A stretch of 64,000 nucleotides of DNA from Pseudomonas cedrina subsp. fulgida (GCA_016937595.1 JAFHKH010000017.1:1-64000), one strand, 5' to 3'; counted from the first letter of the stretch, positions 10,130-18,371 are shown. The notes: generated by a model not told the origin, from the letters alone. Numbers and translations: made by a program.

Positions 10130-10210
10130 ATTCTGCACCGCTATGGGCAAATTTTACCTCCCTTGCAGGCCTTTGTTTTCAAGGGGGTTAAAATTATTGC
10201 GGTGCAGAAT
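10130..10210. repeat. Long imperfect palindrome between att site and integrase gene
   Basis: The outer arms ATTCTGCACCGC (10130-10141) and GCGGTGCAGAAT (10199-10210) are perfectly complementary. Inner arms 10150-10165 and 10180-10195 pair over 16 bp with one mismatch and one G-U pair, leaving a 14-nt loop. It starts immediately after the integrase stop codon. It could be an int terminator, an RNase III-type retroregulator or a recombinase arm site. Confidence 0.75.
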
Positions 10211-11245
10211 TTACCTCGTGGGCGTGACTTTCTTGCCGATCCTCTTACGGATGTAGTTCTCTGTCATGACGACAGTTGTGTGCCCAAGTTGGTCGCGAGC
10301 CTGCAGGATGTCACCGCTGGATTCTGCTTTGTCGGTACCGGCTTTGGCGCGTAGATCGCGCATCTGAAAGTCTCCTTTCTGAACACCTGCCGCCTCACGG
10401 GCCGCGTCAAACCTCCCTCGCAACATGCTGCTGGTCATGGGCTGTCCGTTATCCGTAACGATGAGCCTACTGGTCCGGATCTTGTGCCCGTTCTTCCTAG
10501 CCATAATTCGATCAATCACAACCTTCAGCTCGCCCGTTATCTCAATCCTCCTTTTTGCATTCGTCTTTCCTTGCTTCACCGCCAGCCTATCGTCGCGGAT
10601 GTCTCGCTCGTCCATTTTTAGCGTGTCTGCAATCCTTTGGCCGGTCAGATAGAACAGATCAAGCGCATCACGCAGCGGTTGTTCGGCGTGTTGGTACACT
10701 AGGGCGAACATCTCGTCCTCAATGTACTGATCGCGACCCGATTCCTTATGCCCTTTCACGCCGGCGCACGGGTTGGCCAAGGCCGTATAGCCGCTGCTTC
10801 GGGCAAAGTTCCAGATGGCGCTGAGTAGCGCCTTCTCGCGATTGGCGCGCACTGGTGCCGCCTTGCCGCGCTGGCGCAGGTACTGGACGACGTGCTGGGG
10901 CTCGATCGCCTCCAGCGGTGCTGGCGGATCGTCGAAGAACTTCAACAATTGCTTCAGCTCTCTGGCGTTATCCTTCTGGGTGGCTAATCCCTTGGTGGGC
11001 ACCACCTCGAGCATGTAGATGTTTGCGACGTAGGCAAAGGTGAGTACGTCCTGTACCAAGGCCGAGGACGCGCGGCTCTTCTCGAGCTTCGCGTACTCCA
11101 CGATAGCCATTCCATAATCGCTGCCCAGGGCGATCTCTTTTCTGGGCGTGCCTCCGAGGTCGTAGTAGTAATAGGTTGTCCCGCTGCGCTGCTTGCGCTT
11201 CCTGAGGCGTGTGACGCTATCAGGGTTTGTTGGTTTCCTTCCCAT
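10211..11245 (-). CDS. int: Tyrosine-family integrase
   Basis: 344 residues. The N-terminal arm-binding and SAM-like core-binding parts cover about 1-165; the catalytic domain covers 175-335. Catalytic residues visible are R204 (TGQRIAD), a K near 224-227, R299 (RDLR, where the usual box His is replaced by Arg), H322 (LGHTT) and Y331. It recombines phage DNA into the adjacent tRNA-Leu. The DUF4224 gene ends directly before its ATG, so the two are coupled. Confidence 0.95.
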   Translation of the reverse strand: MGRKPTNPDSVTRLRKRKQRSGTTYYYYDLGGTPRKEIALGSDYGMAIVEYAKLEKSRASSALVQDVLTFAYVANIYMLEVVPTKGLATQKDNARELKQLLKFFDDPPAPLEAIEPQHVVQYLRQRGKAAPVRANREKALLSAIWNFARSSGYTALANPCAGVKGHKESGRDQYIEDEMFALVYQHAEQPLRDALDLFYLTGQRIADTLKMDERDIRDDRLAVKQGKTNAKRRIEITGELKVVIDRIMARKNGHKIRTSRLIVTDNGQPMTSSMLRGRFDAAREAAGVQKGDFQMRDLRAKAGTDKAESSGDILQARDQLGHTTVVMTENYIRKRIGKKVTPTR

Positions 11246-11455
11246 TTAACTCACCAGGCGTGGCTGCCATTTTGGTTTTTCTGTTGATGCTGCGACCGGC
11301 TCGCCGGTTAGGGCGTTGGCGATAACACATGGCCAACCGCTGCGCTTGATGGTGTGGCGAATCCCGTTCCGCTTTAGGACTTGCACCTGTCCTGCTTTCG
11401 TTTTTGCGCCTGTGAGTGTGCAAACTTCCTCGTGCGACAGAAAATGAATATCCAT
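11246..11455 (-). CDS. DUF4224 domain protein (small DNA-binding, excisionase position)
   Basis: 69 residues from the internal ATG at 11455 (MDIHFLSHEEVCTLTG); the upstream extension is not family-like. The motif EEVCTLTGAKTKAGQVQVLKRNGIRH is DUF4224, a short domain typically encoded just before phage integrases. Its stop codon abuts the integrase start. A role in integrase control or excision is inferred from position only. Confidence 0.8.
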   Translation of the reverse strand: MDIHFLSHEEVCTLTGAKTKAGQVQVLKRNGIRHTIKRSGWPCVIANALTGEPVAASTEKPKWQPRLVS

Positions 11456-11457
11456 AC

Positions 11458-11679
11458 CTACCTCCCGCCGCCCGCAGTGGGCCGCGCACTCTTGATGATG
11501 TGGATTGCCATGCCAAAGGTGATCAGCAGCCAGGCGCATGTGCTGGCGAAGGCGTAGAGCAATGCCTCGGCGGTGCCGGTGCTCACAAGCTCAGGCCCGA
11601 GCCAGAAGAACCAGCTAAGCGTTCCAGCCAGGTACAGCAAAGCGCCCAGTACAATCAGGGTGAGTTTCATAGCGAACAT
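11458..11679 (-). CDS. Small membrane protein, 73 aa
   Basis: Two hydrophobic helices (about residues 5-28 and 40-62) and a basic C-terminus. The start at 11679 has a Shine-Dalgarno (AAGGA, 6 nt before ATG). Its end nearly abuts the DUF4224 start at 11455. No family recognised; short two-helix proteins are common in this part of Pseudomonas prophages. Confidence 0.6.
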   Translation of the reverse strand: MFAMKLTLIVLGALLYLAGTLSWFFWLGPELVSTGTAEALLYAFASTCAWLLITFGMAIHIIKSARPTAGGGR

Positions 11680-11721
11680 GGAGTGTCCTTGCCGCGCTGG
11701 GCGGCTGAAGGTGGGTTAGGG

Positions 11722-12468
11722 TTAAAGCAAGGCGCCTTGCTTCGGCGCCGGCTCTGGGATTTGGTAGGCCCAGCGGGGAGGCGAATTGTGTGACTCGATG
11801 CGGCTGCGCATTACTGATGCGCGCGCCTCCTTGGTGGGTGGGGAGTAAGTGCCGCGCCAGGCTTGGTCGATCCCGATGTTCCGGGCGATGTTCGTGCTGT
11901 CCGCACTTGATAAGGGCAGGTGGCCGAAGATCGCTGGGTCGAGCATGCGCAGGCCGTGAAGCTTGCACATCGGCCTGCCGTCATCGTCGCAAACAACCCG
12001 CATCGCTTTTCCCATCTGCGCCCACCAGGCGGCGCTGCCTGGCTGCGAGTAATCGCCTGAGCTGCCGATGCACACCCTTGGCCAACTGCTTGCCAGGCGC
12101 TCTAACCGATCAAGGCTTTCGTGCATGTGCCAGACGGGCGCACCAAACCATCGTGGCAACGGCCATTCCTCGATCAGTGCATCATTTGCCGCCTCGTCTC
12201 CGTAGATCACATCAGGGATCACGGCGAAGTCGCAGGCGGGGATCAGCTTTGCGTCAGCGGCCCAGCGGTAGAACGGTTGCCAATCGGTAACCGCCTTGCC
12301 TTGCTTCCAGGCTGAAAACGCTCCGTTGTCGATGGCAAACGACTGGCAGACTTGCGCAGCAAGTGCGAGTTGCCGCGGATCGCTGAAGCTGACGAAGGCA
12401 TGGCCGCCACCAATCGCGGCGGCTGCGGCCGCCTCTGGCGTTATAGGCAGGCCGTGGTAATGGATCAT
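11722..12468 (-). CDS. DpdA/TGT-like phage protein (queuine tRNA-ribosyltransferase superfamily)
   Basis: 248 residues. Short motifs match the TGT/DpdA barrel in order: FAIDNGAFSAW (compare the DSGGFQ loop of TGT), a PDVIYGDEAAND segment with acidic residues, APVWHMHE, a glycine-rich IGSSGDYSQPGS, KLHGLRML and SADSTNIARN. TGT swaps a guanine base in tRNA; DpdA relatives insert 7-deazaguanines into DNA. No preQ0-making gene (queC/D/E, folE) is in the window, so substrate would have to come from the host. It overlaps the upstream gene by 4 nt. The assignment is motif-based; the family usually appears as hypothetical. Confidence 0.55.
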   Translation of the reverse strand: MIHYHGLPITPEAAAAAAIGGGHAFVSFSDPRQLALAAQVCQSFAIDNGAFSAWKQGKAVTDWQPFYRWAADAKLIPACDFAVIPDVIYGDEAANDALIEEWPLPRWFGAPVWHMHESLDRLERLASSWPRVCIGSSGDYSQPGSAAWWAQMGKAMRVVCDDDGRPMCKLHGLRMLDPAIFGHLPLSSADSTNIARNIGIDQAWRGTYSPPTKEARASVMRSRIESHNSPPRWAYQIPEPAPKQGALL

Positions 12469-12710
12469 CCGCCAAGCCTCACTGTTTCGATCTCGACGCC
12501 CTGGTGCGTGGCAATGATGGTTTGATCGCCGCCCAATGATTCAGCCAGGCGGTCTGCGATCTGCTCATGCCAGCCCTTTTTGATCAGTGCTGTCGCTGCC
12601 TTGATGTGCTCGACGTGAATCATGGTGGTCGCCCGCAGCTCAAGGCGGTAGACGATCGTTTCGCCGTCGGACGGGCAGACGGCTGCGAAGGTGTGTCGAT
12701 AAATATTCAC
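12465..12710 (-). CDS. Hypothetical phage protein, 81 aa
   Basis: The GTG start at 12710 has a GAGG Shine-Dalgarno 7 nt upstream, giving VNIYRHTFAAVCPSDGET... The longer open frame to 12857 overlaps the methyltransferase gene and is less likely. The protein is acidic and helical with no known motif. Its TGA overlaps the ATG of the DpdA-like gene (ATGA), suggesting coupled translation of the two. Confidence 0.65.
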   Translation of the reverse strand: MNIYRHTFAAVCPSDGETIVYRLELRATTMIHVEHIKAATALIKKGWHEQIADRLAESLGGDQTIIATHQGVEIETVRLGG

Positions 12711-12759
12711 GCGAATACCTCGGCCGCGGCTCACCGGCAGGCATGTAGGGGGATTGGGG

Positions 12760-13860
12760 TTAGGCTGCTGGGTGTTGCGCTGTGTCGCGGAAGACATCCA
12801 TCTGCGCGGCGCCGTCGAGCCAGGCCGATGCGATCCGGCGTTCAGCCATTGCGGCATATTCCGGGTTCAGTTCGCACAGGATTGATCTGCGACCTTCCTG
12901 CATGGCGACCACCGCCGTCGTACCGGCACCGCCGAAAGGGTCAAGCACGATGCCGCCGAGTGGCGCGCCGGCCAGGATGCATGGGCGAATCAGGTCAGGC
13001 GGGAAGGTCGCGAAGTGGGCGCCCTTGAAACTGTGGGTTGGCACTGTCCAAACGGTCCGCTTGTTTCGCTCGCTGGGCATTACCGCGAGGGCTGAGTCCA
13101 TCGACTCGTTGTCCTTGATCCTGCCCCGGCATCGCTCCTTGTTATCAGTGCCATGCCCCCAGCCAACGCCATTCGGCTTTCTGGCGACCGCTTTCATGTT
13201 GCCGTTGGTCTTAGCTCCGCCGTTGGCCCGGTCGCTACCGATCTGCGCAAGTACGTCTTGGGAGAGTCGGTTATGGGTGTTCGGAGAACATGGCTCAAGG
13301 ATCGCCGACTGGTCGTAGAAGTACTTCGGTGACTTGCTCAGCAGAAAAATGTATTCGTGGGCCTTAGTGCATCGGTCGCGGACGCTCTCAGGCATCGGGT
13401 TCGGCTTGTGCCAGATAATGTCCTGCCGCAGATACCAGCCGTCATCCTGAAGAGCGAAGGCCAAGCGCCAGGGCATGCCCATCAAGTCTTTTTGTTTGAA
13501 GCCTTCGTGCGGCTGACGCCTATGGCCTCGTCGCACTGCACCTCTGGTGGATGCGGAGATGATATCGTGCTTGCCGGCTGAACCGTTCGGGGCATAGCCT
13601 CCGGCGATTGATGCATAGCTGTCACCCATATTCACCCAGGCGGTACCGTCGTCGCGGAGTACTCGGCGTACTTCGCGGAACACCTCGACCAGTCGAGCGA
13701 TAAATTCGGCAGGCGTTTCCTCCAGGCCGATCTGGCCGTCTACGCCGTAATCCCGCAGACCGTAATAGGGAGGGCTGGTCACGCACATCTGAACCGATTT
13801 GTCTGGAAGCGTCCGCATCGACTCAATGCAGTCGCCGATCAAAACGCGATGTTGTTTCAT
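12760..13860 (-). CDS. DNA methyltransferase, beta-type (N4-cytosine or N6-adenine)
   Basis: 366 residues from the ATG at 13860 (an ATG at 13872 is in frame). The catalytic motif TSPPYYGL is near residue 28 and the AdoMet-binding motif LDPFGGAGTTAVVAM is near 318, the order of the beta class. Motifs such as WVNMGDSY and IIWHKPNPMPESVRDR are typical of SPPY-type enzymes. With SPPY either N4-cytosine or N6-adenine is possible. No restriction partner lies next to it; it is probably an orphan protecting or marking phage DNA, though an EVE-HNH nuclease lies 2 kb away. Confidence 0.9.
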   Translation of the reverse strand: MKQHRVLIGDCIESMRTLPDKSVQMCVTSPPYYGLRDYGVDGQIGLEETPAEFIARLVEVFREVRRVLRDDGTAWVNMGDSYASIAGGYAPNGSAGKHDIISASTRGAVRRGHRRQPHEGFKQKDLMGMPWRLAFALQDDGWYLRQDIIWHKPNPMPESVRDRCTKAHEYIFLLSKSPKYFYDQSAILEPCSPNTHNRLSQDVLAQIGSDRANGGAKTNGNMKAVARKPNGVGWGHGTDNKERCRGRIKDNESMDSALAVMPSERNKRTVWTVPTHSFKGAHFATFPPDLIRPCILAGAPLGGIVLDPFGGAGTTAVVAMQEGRRSILCELNPEYAAMAERRIASAWLDGAAQMDVFRDTAQHPAA

Positions 13861-13936
13861 GGGCGAACGCATCCTTGCCGCTATAGCGGCTGACTTTGAA
13901 GTGGGAGGGGGAGGGGTGGAACGAAAGAGTGACGCG

Positions 13937-14137
13937 CTAATTCCAGCGAACGTCGAGTTCTGAAATTTGTTGCTGCAGCTGCTCTATGATTTCAAACCAA
14001 GAATCGAAACCATTTGATTCGTTTTGGACCAGGAACAGGTAATAACCTCCGGTTTCACCTGCGCGGTCATCCTGAATTTCTATCGTCCAACCGGCGTATT
14101 CGCCAGTTAAAACTGTTCCAGTACGAATGATCTGCAT
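13937..14137 (-). CDS. Hypothetical protein, 66 aa
   Basis: A compact acidic protein (MQIIRTGTVLTGEYAGW...) with alternating beta-like segments and a C-terminal helix. No family recognised. It lies on the minus strand between the methyltransferase and the next small gene, in keeping with the leftward operon. Confidence 0.6.
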   Translation of the reverse strand: MQIIRTGTVLTGEYAGWTIEIQDDRAGETGGYYLFLVQNESNGFDSWFEIIEQLQQQISELDVRWN

Positions 14138-14183
14138 GTGTTGGTTGGAATCCAGTGAATGTCTGAAATGGCAGATGTGCTTT

Positions 14184-14567
14184 TTACATCAACTTGAAAA
14201 ATGTTGGAACTGCGGCATTCTCCCTCGTTACCAGGTCATGGGCATTCACAACCGACGGCGGGTTGTCGTGTCCGGGACAGCCCTTGCCCGTGAAGTCAAA
14301 GCCTTCACATGGCGGACCGAATGGCAGTACTTCCTTGCCCTGGGCCAGCGCTTCGAGCATATGATCCTTCGCTTCGTCGGCGGAGCAATCACATCCATCC
14401 ACGCTGAACATGCCCTCGAGCTGGCGCTTGCTGAAGTCGCGAATTGCGCCGCGCACGCTCAGGTGGATGCGTAAGGTGCGGCCGTTCGGGCCGAAGGGAA
14501 TAACCGGTTTAGATTTTGTAGGCAAAAGGAGTACTCGTAAGTATGATGCGGCCTTTATGGAGCACAC
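14184..14567 (-). CDS. Hypothetical phage protein, up to 127 aa
   Basis: The open frame starts at a GTG at 14567, but the true start is uncertain because no clear Shine-Dalgarno is visible. The core (GRTLRIHLSVRGAIRDFSK... GEVLPFGPPCEGFDFTGKGCPGHD) has a pair of cysteines and repeated FGP motifs. No known function. It is divergent from the AT-rich gene at 14587. Confidence 0.5.
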   Translation of the reverse strand: MCSIKAASYLRVLLLPTKSKPVIPFGPNGRTLRIHLSVRGAIRDFSKRQLEGMFSVDGCDCSADEAKDHMLEALAQGKEVLPFGPPCEGFDFTGKGCPGHDNPPSVVNAHDLVTRENAAVPTFFKLM

Positions 14568-14586
14568 ATATAAAAGGAGTCAGTTA

Positions 14587-15318
14587 ATGGATTTCGAAAC
14601 ATCGCTTGTTTATCTCGAACAAGTCCCTAAGATTTTTGTCGACACTGGTTTTGATTGGGCAACATTTTGGAGTTTTGCTGCGACTGTCTCAATTTTTGTT
14701 CTTGGGACATATCTAACAATAAGGAATTTCAATAAGACCATTATCAGTCAGGAAAAAGTTGCGTTAGATAATTTCGAATTGCAGCAAAGGTTGATTGTAA
14801 GCCAAGAGGTATCCGCTAGCCAAAATTTCGAGTTGCAAAAAGAAATGATAGCTAGTCAAGATCTTGCCGCAAAGCAGGCCTTCGCAGTTCAAAAAGAAAT
14901 GATTCAGAGCCAAGAAGTGGTTGCAGCTCAAGCATCTTTGAAGAGTAGTAGGCAGAATTGGATTAACGATCTTCGTGATGCTTGCGCTCTCTATATTTCG
15001 GCGGCCTTAAATGTACAACGCTTAAATTTGTATAGGGAGGCAGCGGAACGTTTCTGGAGCGAAGACGACACTGCGTTACGTGACTGGTCGCTATCACATA
15101 TTCAAGCGATGAAAGAACTCGTCAGCCTAAAAGCTAAGATTGAATTGCTTTTAAATCCAAGTGAGCTAGAAAGTCAGCAACTTATGGAGTGCATAAATGA
15201 GCTTCATGATGAGTGCGATCAGGCTGGCGGCCCTGCTAAGCTGATTTGCGGAAATGTAGTATTACGGTGTCAAACTATCCTTAAGAAAGAGTGGGAGAAA
15301 GCCAAGTCTGGCAAGTAG
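14587..15318 (+). CDS. Membrane-anchored coiled-coil protein (accessory gene)
   Basis: 243 residues from the ATG at 14587 (GGAG upstream). One membrane helix lies near residues 25-45. It is followed by repeated units containing NFELQ/FAVQKEMI-S/QSQ-E/D-AA at about residues 55-115, predicted coiled coil, then a helical C-terminal domain. It is clearly lower in GC than its neighbours and lies on the opposite strand to the early operon, both signs of a moron. Prophage-borne defence or exclusion is possible but not shown; I recognise no family. Confidence 0.65.
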   Translation: MDFETSLVYLEQVPKIFVDTGFDWATFWSFAATVSIFVLGTYLTIRNFNKTIISQEKVALDNFELQQRLIVSQEVSASQNFELQKEMIASQDLAAKQAFAVQKEMIQSQEVVAAQASLKSSRQNWINDLRDACALYISAALNVQRLNLYREAAERFWSEDDTALRDWSLSHIQAMKELVSLKAKIELLLNPSELESQQLMECINELHDECDQAGGPAKLICGNVVLRCQTILKKEWEKAKSGK

Positions 15319-15406
15319 TCGATTCTCCTCGCCGGGCCATGCTGGGGGGTGGAGGAAGGTGAGGGATCAGCTACTGTTGAATGGTCATTCACAAGGAGTG
15401 CAGAAA

Positions 15407-15652
15407 ATGGCATGTCGAATTTGCAATGAAGCGGCTGAGGACATTGCTCCACTTGGCGATTATCAGGATTGGAACTGCGACGGATGTGGGCGGTATCGGA
15501 TATCTGGAACTCTTCTGGCTGAGCTGGATGCAAATAAACAGAGCCTCGAGGTGGAGGCGACACGGATTTGGATTGCAACCAATCGGGCAACAGGTGACGT
15601 ACCAAACCTTTCAACGTTCGCAGCAAAACAACACAACCTGATAAGGGGTTAG
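15407..15652 (+). CDS. Small zinc-ribbon protein, 81 aa
   Basis: The start at 15407 has AAGGAG upstream. N-terminal CRIC and CDGC pairs (residues 3-6 and 24-27) form a likely zinc ribbon; the tail is helical. It lies on the plus strand between the membrane coiled-coil gene and the EVE-HNH gene. It may be an accessory partner of one of them; this is by position only. Confidence 0.6.
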   Translation: MACRICNEAAEDIAPLGDYQDWNCDGCGRYRISGTLLAELDANKQSLEVEATRIWIATNRATGDVPNLSTFAAKQHNLIRG

Positions 15653-15788
15653 GCGGCGCGTGCTTGGCGCTCCTCGGAGCGTCAGGAGCCGTTGGCCGGT
15701 GCCAGCGCTGCCATTGGCGACGCGCTGAGGCTGTTGCGGTTGGTAGGTGATGTCAATATGCTCCCACCTTCAAACAAGGAGGTGAGCA

Positions 15789-17255
15789 GTGAGTAAATAC
15801 GCGCCCTTAGCAGACTATCTGAAAGCCCAGGCGCAGGACTCTGTCCAACTGGCATTCGGTCAGATCGATGCGCTAGTCAATGGCCTGCCGCCCAGTGCAC
15901 GGAATCATGACGCTTGGTGGGCGAACTCGCGTACGGAGGATAGCCACACGTGGGCTCACTTATGGATCGCTGCTGGTTGGGAATGTGAATCCGTTAACAG
16001 GACAAATGAAACCGCAGTTTTTCACCGAACCTCAAATCGCTCGGCAAAGCCCATGCGGCGCTACTGGTGGGTTAATCATAAGCAAACTCATCTAGATGAG
16101 TACGCTGGCGGATATATTTGGTCTCCAAAAGAAAAGCGTAATGGTGCGGCCAACCAGACGTATCTGAACCTCACTCTCGTGAGTCCCGGTGATGTAGTAA
16201 TTTCGTATGCGGATGGTCTCATAAAGGCAGTAGGCGTTGCGTCGGATGCACACCGCGAAGAGCCTATCCCCGACAGTCATTGGCAGGCTGCTGAATACTG
16301 GCAAGCTCTTGGCTGGATGGTGCCTATCAAGTGGGCCAGGCTGGATCATCCAATTTCTCCAAAATTACACTTAGATGCTTTGGCGGACCTTCTGCCAGAG
16401 AAGCATTCCCCATTACAGAAAAATGGCGATGGAAATCAGGGGTGTTACCTCGCAAGTATTTCTCCAGCGTTAGGTGGAGTGATACTGGGTCTGGTAGCGG
16501 ATCGCGATTTGAAAGCGTTGACAACAATTCGGGTTACACCTCCGTCACAAGTGGATGTGCCAGGGCAGGAGCACCGCCGTTTACCAGCAGAGCAATTACG
16601 CAGTGTAACCCCTGACTATATTTGGGAGGCGGTGCAAAGTCTGCTTCAGGGCGCGAACTCGGAGGAGTTTGGGCCGTCGATTGATTATGATTTGTTGGTT
16701 GATGAAGGGAAACGGCTCGCACCGAAGCAGGTGTTTGGACTTGCTGCAACAGCCGCTCTAGGGTTCACTCTCAAGCCTCGCCACTTCACCGCGGGCAAGG
16801 GAACTGTTTGCTTCGAGCTGCTGGAAGCAGCGGGTTACAAAATCGTCCCGAAAGGCGAGCAAGTCGAGACGCTCGAAATACCAATAGACACTGAGGATAG
16901 GGAGTGGGCCGAGGGCCAAGTCAAGCTGGTGTACCACCTGAAACGTGAACGCTCACCGGGTCTATCTAGAGCCAAGAAGGCTTCATTTATCAAGAAGCAC
17001 GGCCGGCTTTTTTGCGAGGAGTGCGGAACAGATCCTGTCGAAGCGTATGGCGATTTTGGTGTGGCTTGTATTGAAGTTCATCATGAGGCGATCCAGGTGG
17101 CAGATATGGGCGAGCAGCACAAGACAACCCTCGACCAATTGCGATGCCTGTGTGCCAACTGTCATCGTGTTCTGCATCGCAAATTGAAGGCTCAGATTGT
17201 TCACCCTACACCAGCTAACACTCAGCCAGACGCTATGTCCGCAGCGCTCGGTTGA
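15789..17255 (+). CDS. EVE-domain HNH endonuclease (modification-dependent restriction type)
   Basis: 488 residues. Residues 1-75 resemble DUF7662 (PLADYLKAQ... GLPPSARNHDAWWANS... AWGW-like end). Residues 90-237 match an EVE-like base-reading domain (YWWVNHKQT, GYIWSPK, VSPGDVVISYADG, AVGVA). After a linker, a C-terminal HNH domain (about 400-465) shows CEEC, the IEVHHE core, CLCANCHRVLH with its zinc cysteines and catalytic His. EVE-HNH enzymes such as VcaM4I cut DNA with modified cytosines. The start has AAGGAGG. It converges on the PAPS-reductase gene and overlaps it by 34 nt. A prophage-carried defence against modified phages is the likely role. Confidence 0.8.
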   Translation: MSKYAPLADYLKAQAQDSVQLAFGQIDALVNGLPPSARNHDAWWANSRTEDSHTWAHLWIAAGWECESVNRTNETAVFHRTSNRSAKPMRRYWWVNHKQTHLDEYAGGYIWSPKEKRNGAANQTYLNLTLVSPGDVVISYADGLIKAVGVASDAHREEPIPDSHWQAAEYWQALGWMVPIKWARLDHPISPKLHLDALADLLPEKHSPLQKNGDGNQGCYLASISPALGGVILGLVADRDLKALTTIRVTPPSQVDVPGQEHRRLPAEQLRSVTPDYIWEAVQSLLQGANSEEFGPSIDYDLLVDEGKRLAPKQVFGLAATAALGFTLKPRHFTAGKGTVCFELLEAAGYKIVPKGEQVETLEIPIDTEDREWAEGQVKLVYHLKRERSPGLSRAKKASFIKKHGRLFCEECGTDPVEAYGDFGVACIEVHHEAIQVADMGEQHKTTLDQLRCLCANCHRVLHRKLKAQIVHPTPANTQPDAMSAALG

Positions 17256-18013
17256 TAGTCGGCTTCAGCCATCTCGCAAAAAAAAGAGCAAGCTGGTAGC
17301 GCCTCGTTTCGGCGGGATTTACCAGGCGGAAGGTCACGTAGAGAGAAACGGATATTGGTCCTGCGGTCGCGATGCAGGTACGAGCCTGGGCCAAGTTCAT
17401 CCTGAACACGGCAAAGCTCTTCAAATTGCTCCGGGAAATCCTCACGGATCGCTCGAAAGTAGCCTTCGCCACCTTTCACACAGCCGATGCAGTTGGCGTT
17501 GTCGTAACCCAGGCGGTACATCAGTGGCAGCTCGATACCGGCGCGCTCTATCATCGCCTTGCAGTCGTCTTTACCAAGGCCGGCGTCTATCAGAGGTGCG
17601 ATGACGGGGCGATCGGGGTTGCGCTCGCGGAAGTCTTCCAGGCGGTCCACCTCTTCAGCTGTGTAGCCGAACACCATCACGTCACCCCGTTGCTTCCAAG
17701 CATCGAGTAGACGTCGCTTCAGCAGCTTTGTACAAGGAGCACCGTTGCGTCCTTTCATAAATCGTTCACGGCGGAAAACCTGGATGATATCTGCGCCATA
17801 CTTCTCATCCCGCAGTTGTACGACTTCCTGACCAAACCACGCTTGGCAGTCCAGCAAAAAGCGCCGATTGTCTCTGTGCTCGTTAACTAGTAACGCATTG
17901 ATAATCTGGACGTCATGGGTCGCACCATATTGTGCGAGTACTAGTTTTGTGGCTACCGCTGATGCAGCGCCACAGCTAAATTGACATACAATGCGTTGGT
18001 TTTCTGTAGGCAC
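17222..18013 (-). CDS. PAPS reductase-like PP-loop (adenine nucleotide alpha hydrolase) protein
   Basis: 263 residues. The N-terminal PP-loop variant is QFSCGAASA (canonical SGGxDS). A cysteine follows in GAPCTKLLKRRLL, and then NCIGCVKGGEGYF near residue 185, a typical phage PAPS-reductase-family pattern. The family activates a substrate by adenylation, commonly for sulfur transfer. Related PP-loop proteins serve DNA or tRNA thiolation, but no dnd/ssp partner genes are present. It shares the segment with a DNA methyltransferase and a TGT-like protein, so a nucleic-acid modification role is inferred. Confidence 0.8.
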   Translation of the reverse strand: MPTENQRIVCQFSCGAASAVATKLVLAQYGATHDVQIINALLVNEHRDNRRFLLDCQAWFGQEVVQLRDEKYGADIIQVFRRERFMKGRNGAPCTKLLKRRLLDAWKQRGDVMVFGYTAEEVDRLEDFRERNPDRPVIAPLIDAGLGKDDCKAMIERAGIELPLMYRLGYDNANCIGCVKGGEGYFRAIREDFPEQFEELCRVQDELGPGSYLHRDRRTNIRFSLRDLPPGKSRRNEALPACSFFCEMAEADYQPSAADIASG

Positions 18014-18085
18014 GGGGAGTCCTTCCCGGGGCTATGCCCGGGCGGTGTGGTGCTAGATGGCCCCTTCCTCTAAATGGGCTGGACC

Positions 18086-18313
18086 ATGACCAAGCACGAT
18101 ATTTACGATGAGATAGAAGGCTTTCAGGTTTGGAACTACATGGCGTGCGACAAGGACGAGGAGGGCCGGGAGACCTGGCGTATCAACGTCGAGGTAAAGC
18201 GTGGTGGTGAGGTGGTGGTGCCGGTTGTTGCCGGTGAGCGAACCTATGTTGACCGTGGCCTGGCGCAGGTGGCTGGGCGTGAAGTCGGGGCCAGGGTGAT
18301 TGCCGGACTTTAG
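18086..18313 (+). CDS. Hypothetical phage protein, 75 aa
   Basis: Start taken at the ATG at 18086 (MTKHDIYDEIEGFQVW); the ATG at 18074 adds MGWT. A small mixed alpha/beta protein with no motif I recognise. It is GC-rich with normal codon use, unlike the AT-rich PIN gene that follows. Confidence 0.55.
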   Translation: MTKHDIYDEIEGFQVWNYMACDKDEEGRETWRINVEVKRGGEVVVPVVAGERTYVDRGLAQVAGREVGARVIAGL

Positions 18314-18371
18314 CTTTCTGTAGGCGTTCCGAGTAATGCTCCGTATGATCAGAGGAAAGGGAGAGGTGCTT

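Noticed and set aside
17222-18013. A DndC/SspD phosphorothioation system
   Set aside because: The PP-loop protein lacks any dndA/B/D/E or ssp partner nearby; only the general family can be supported.
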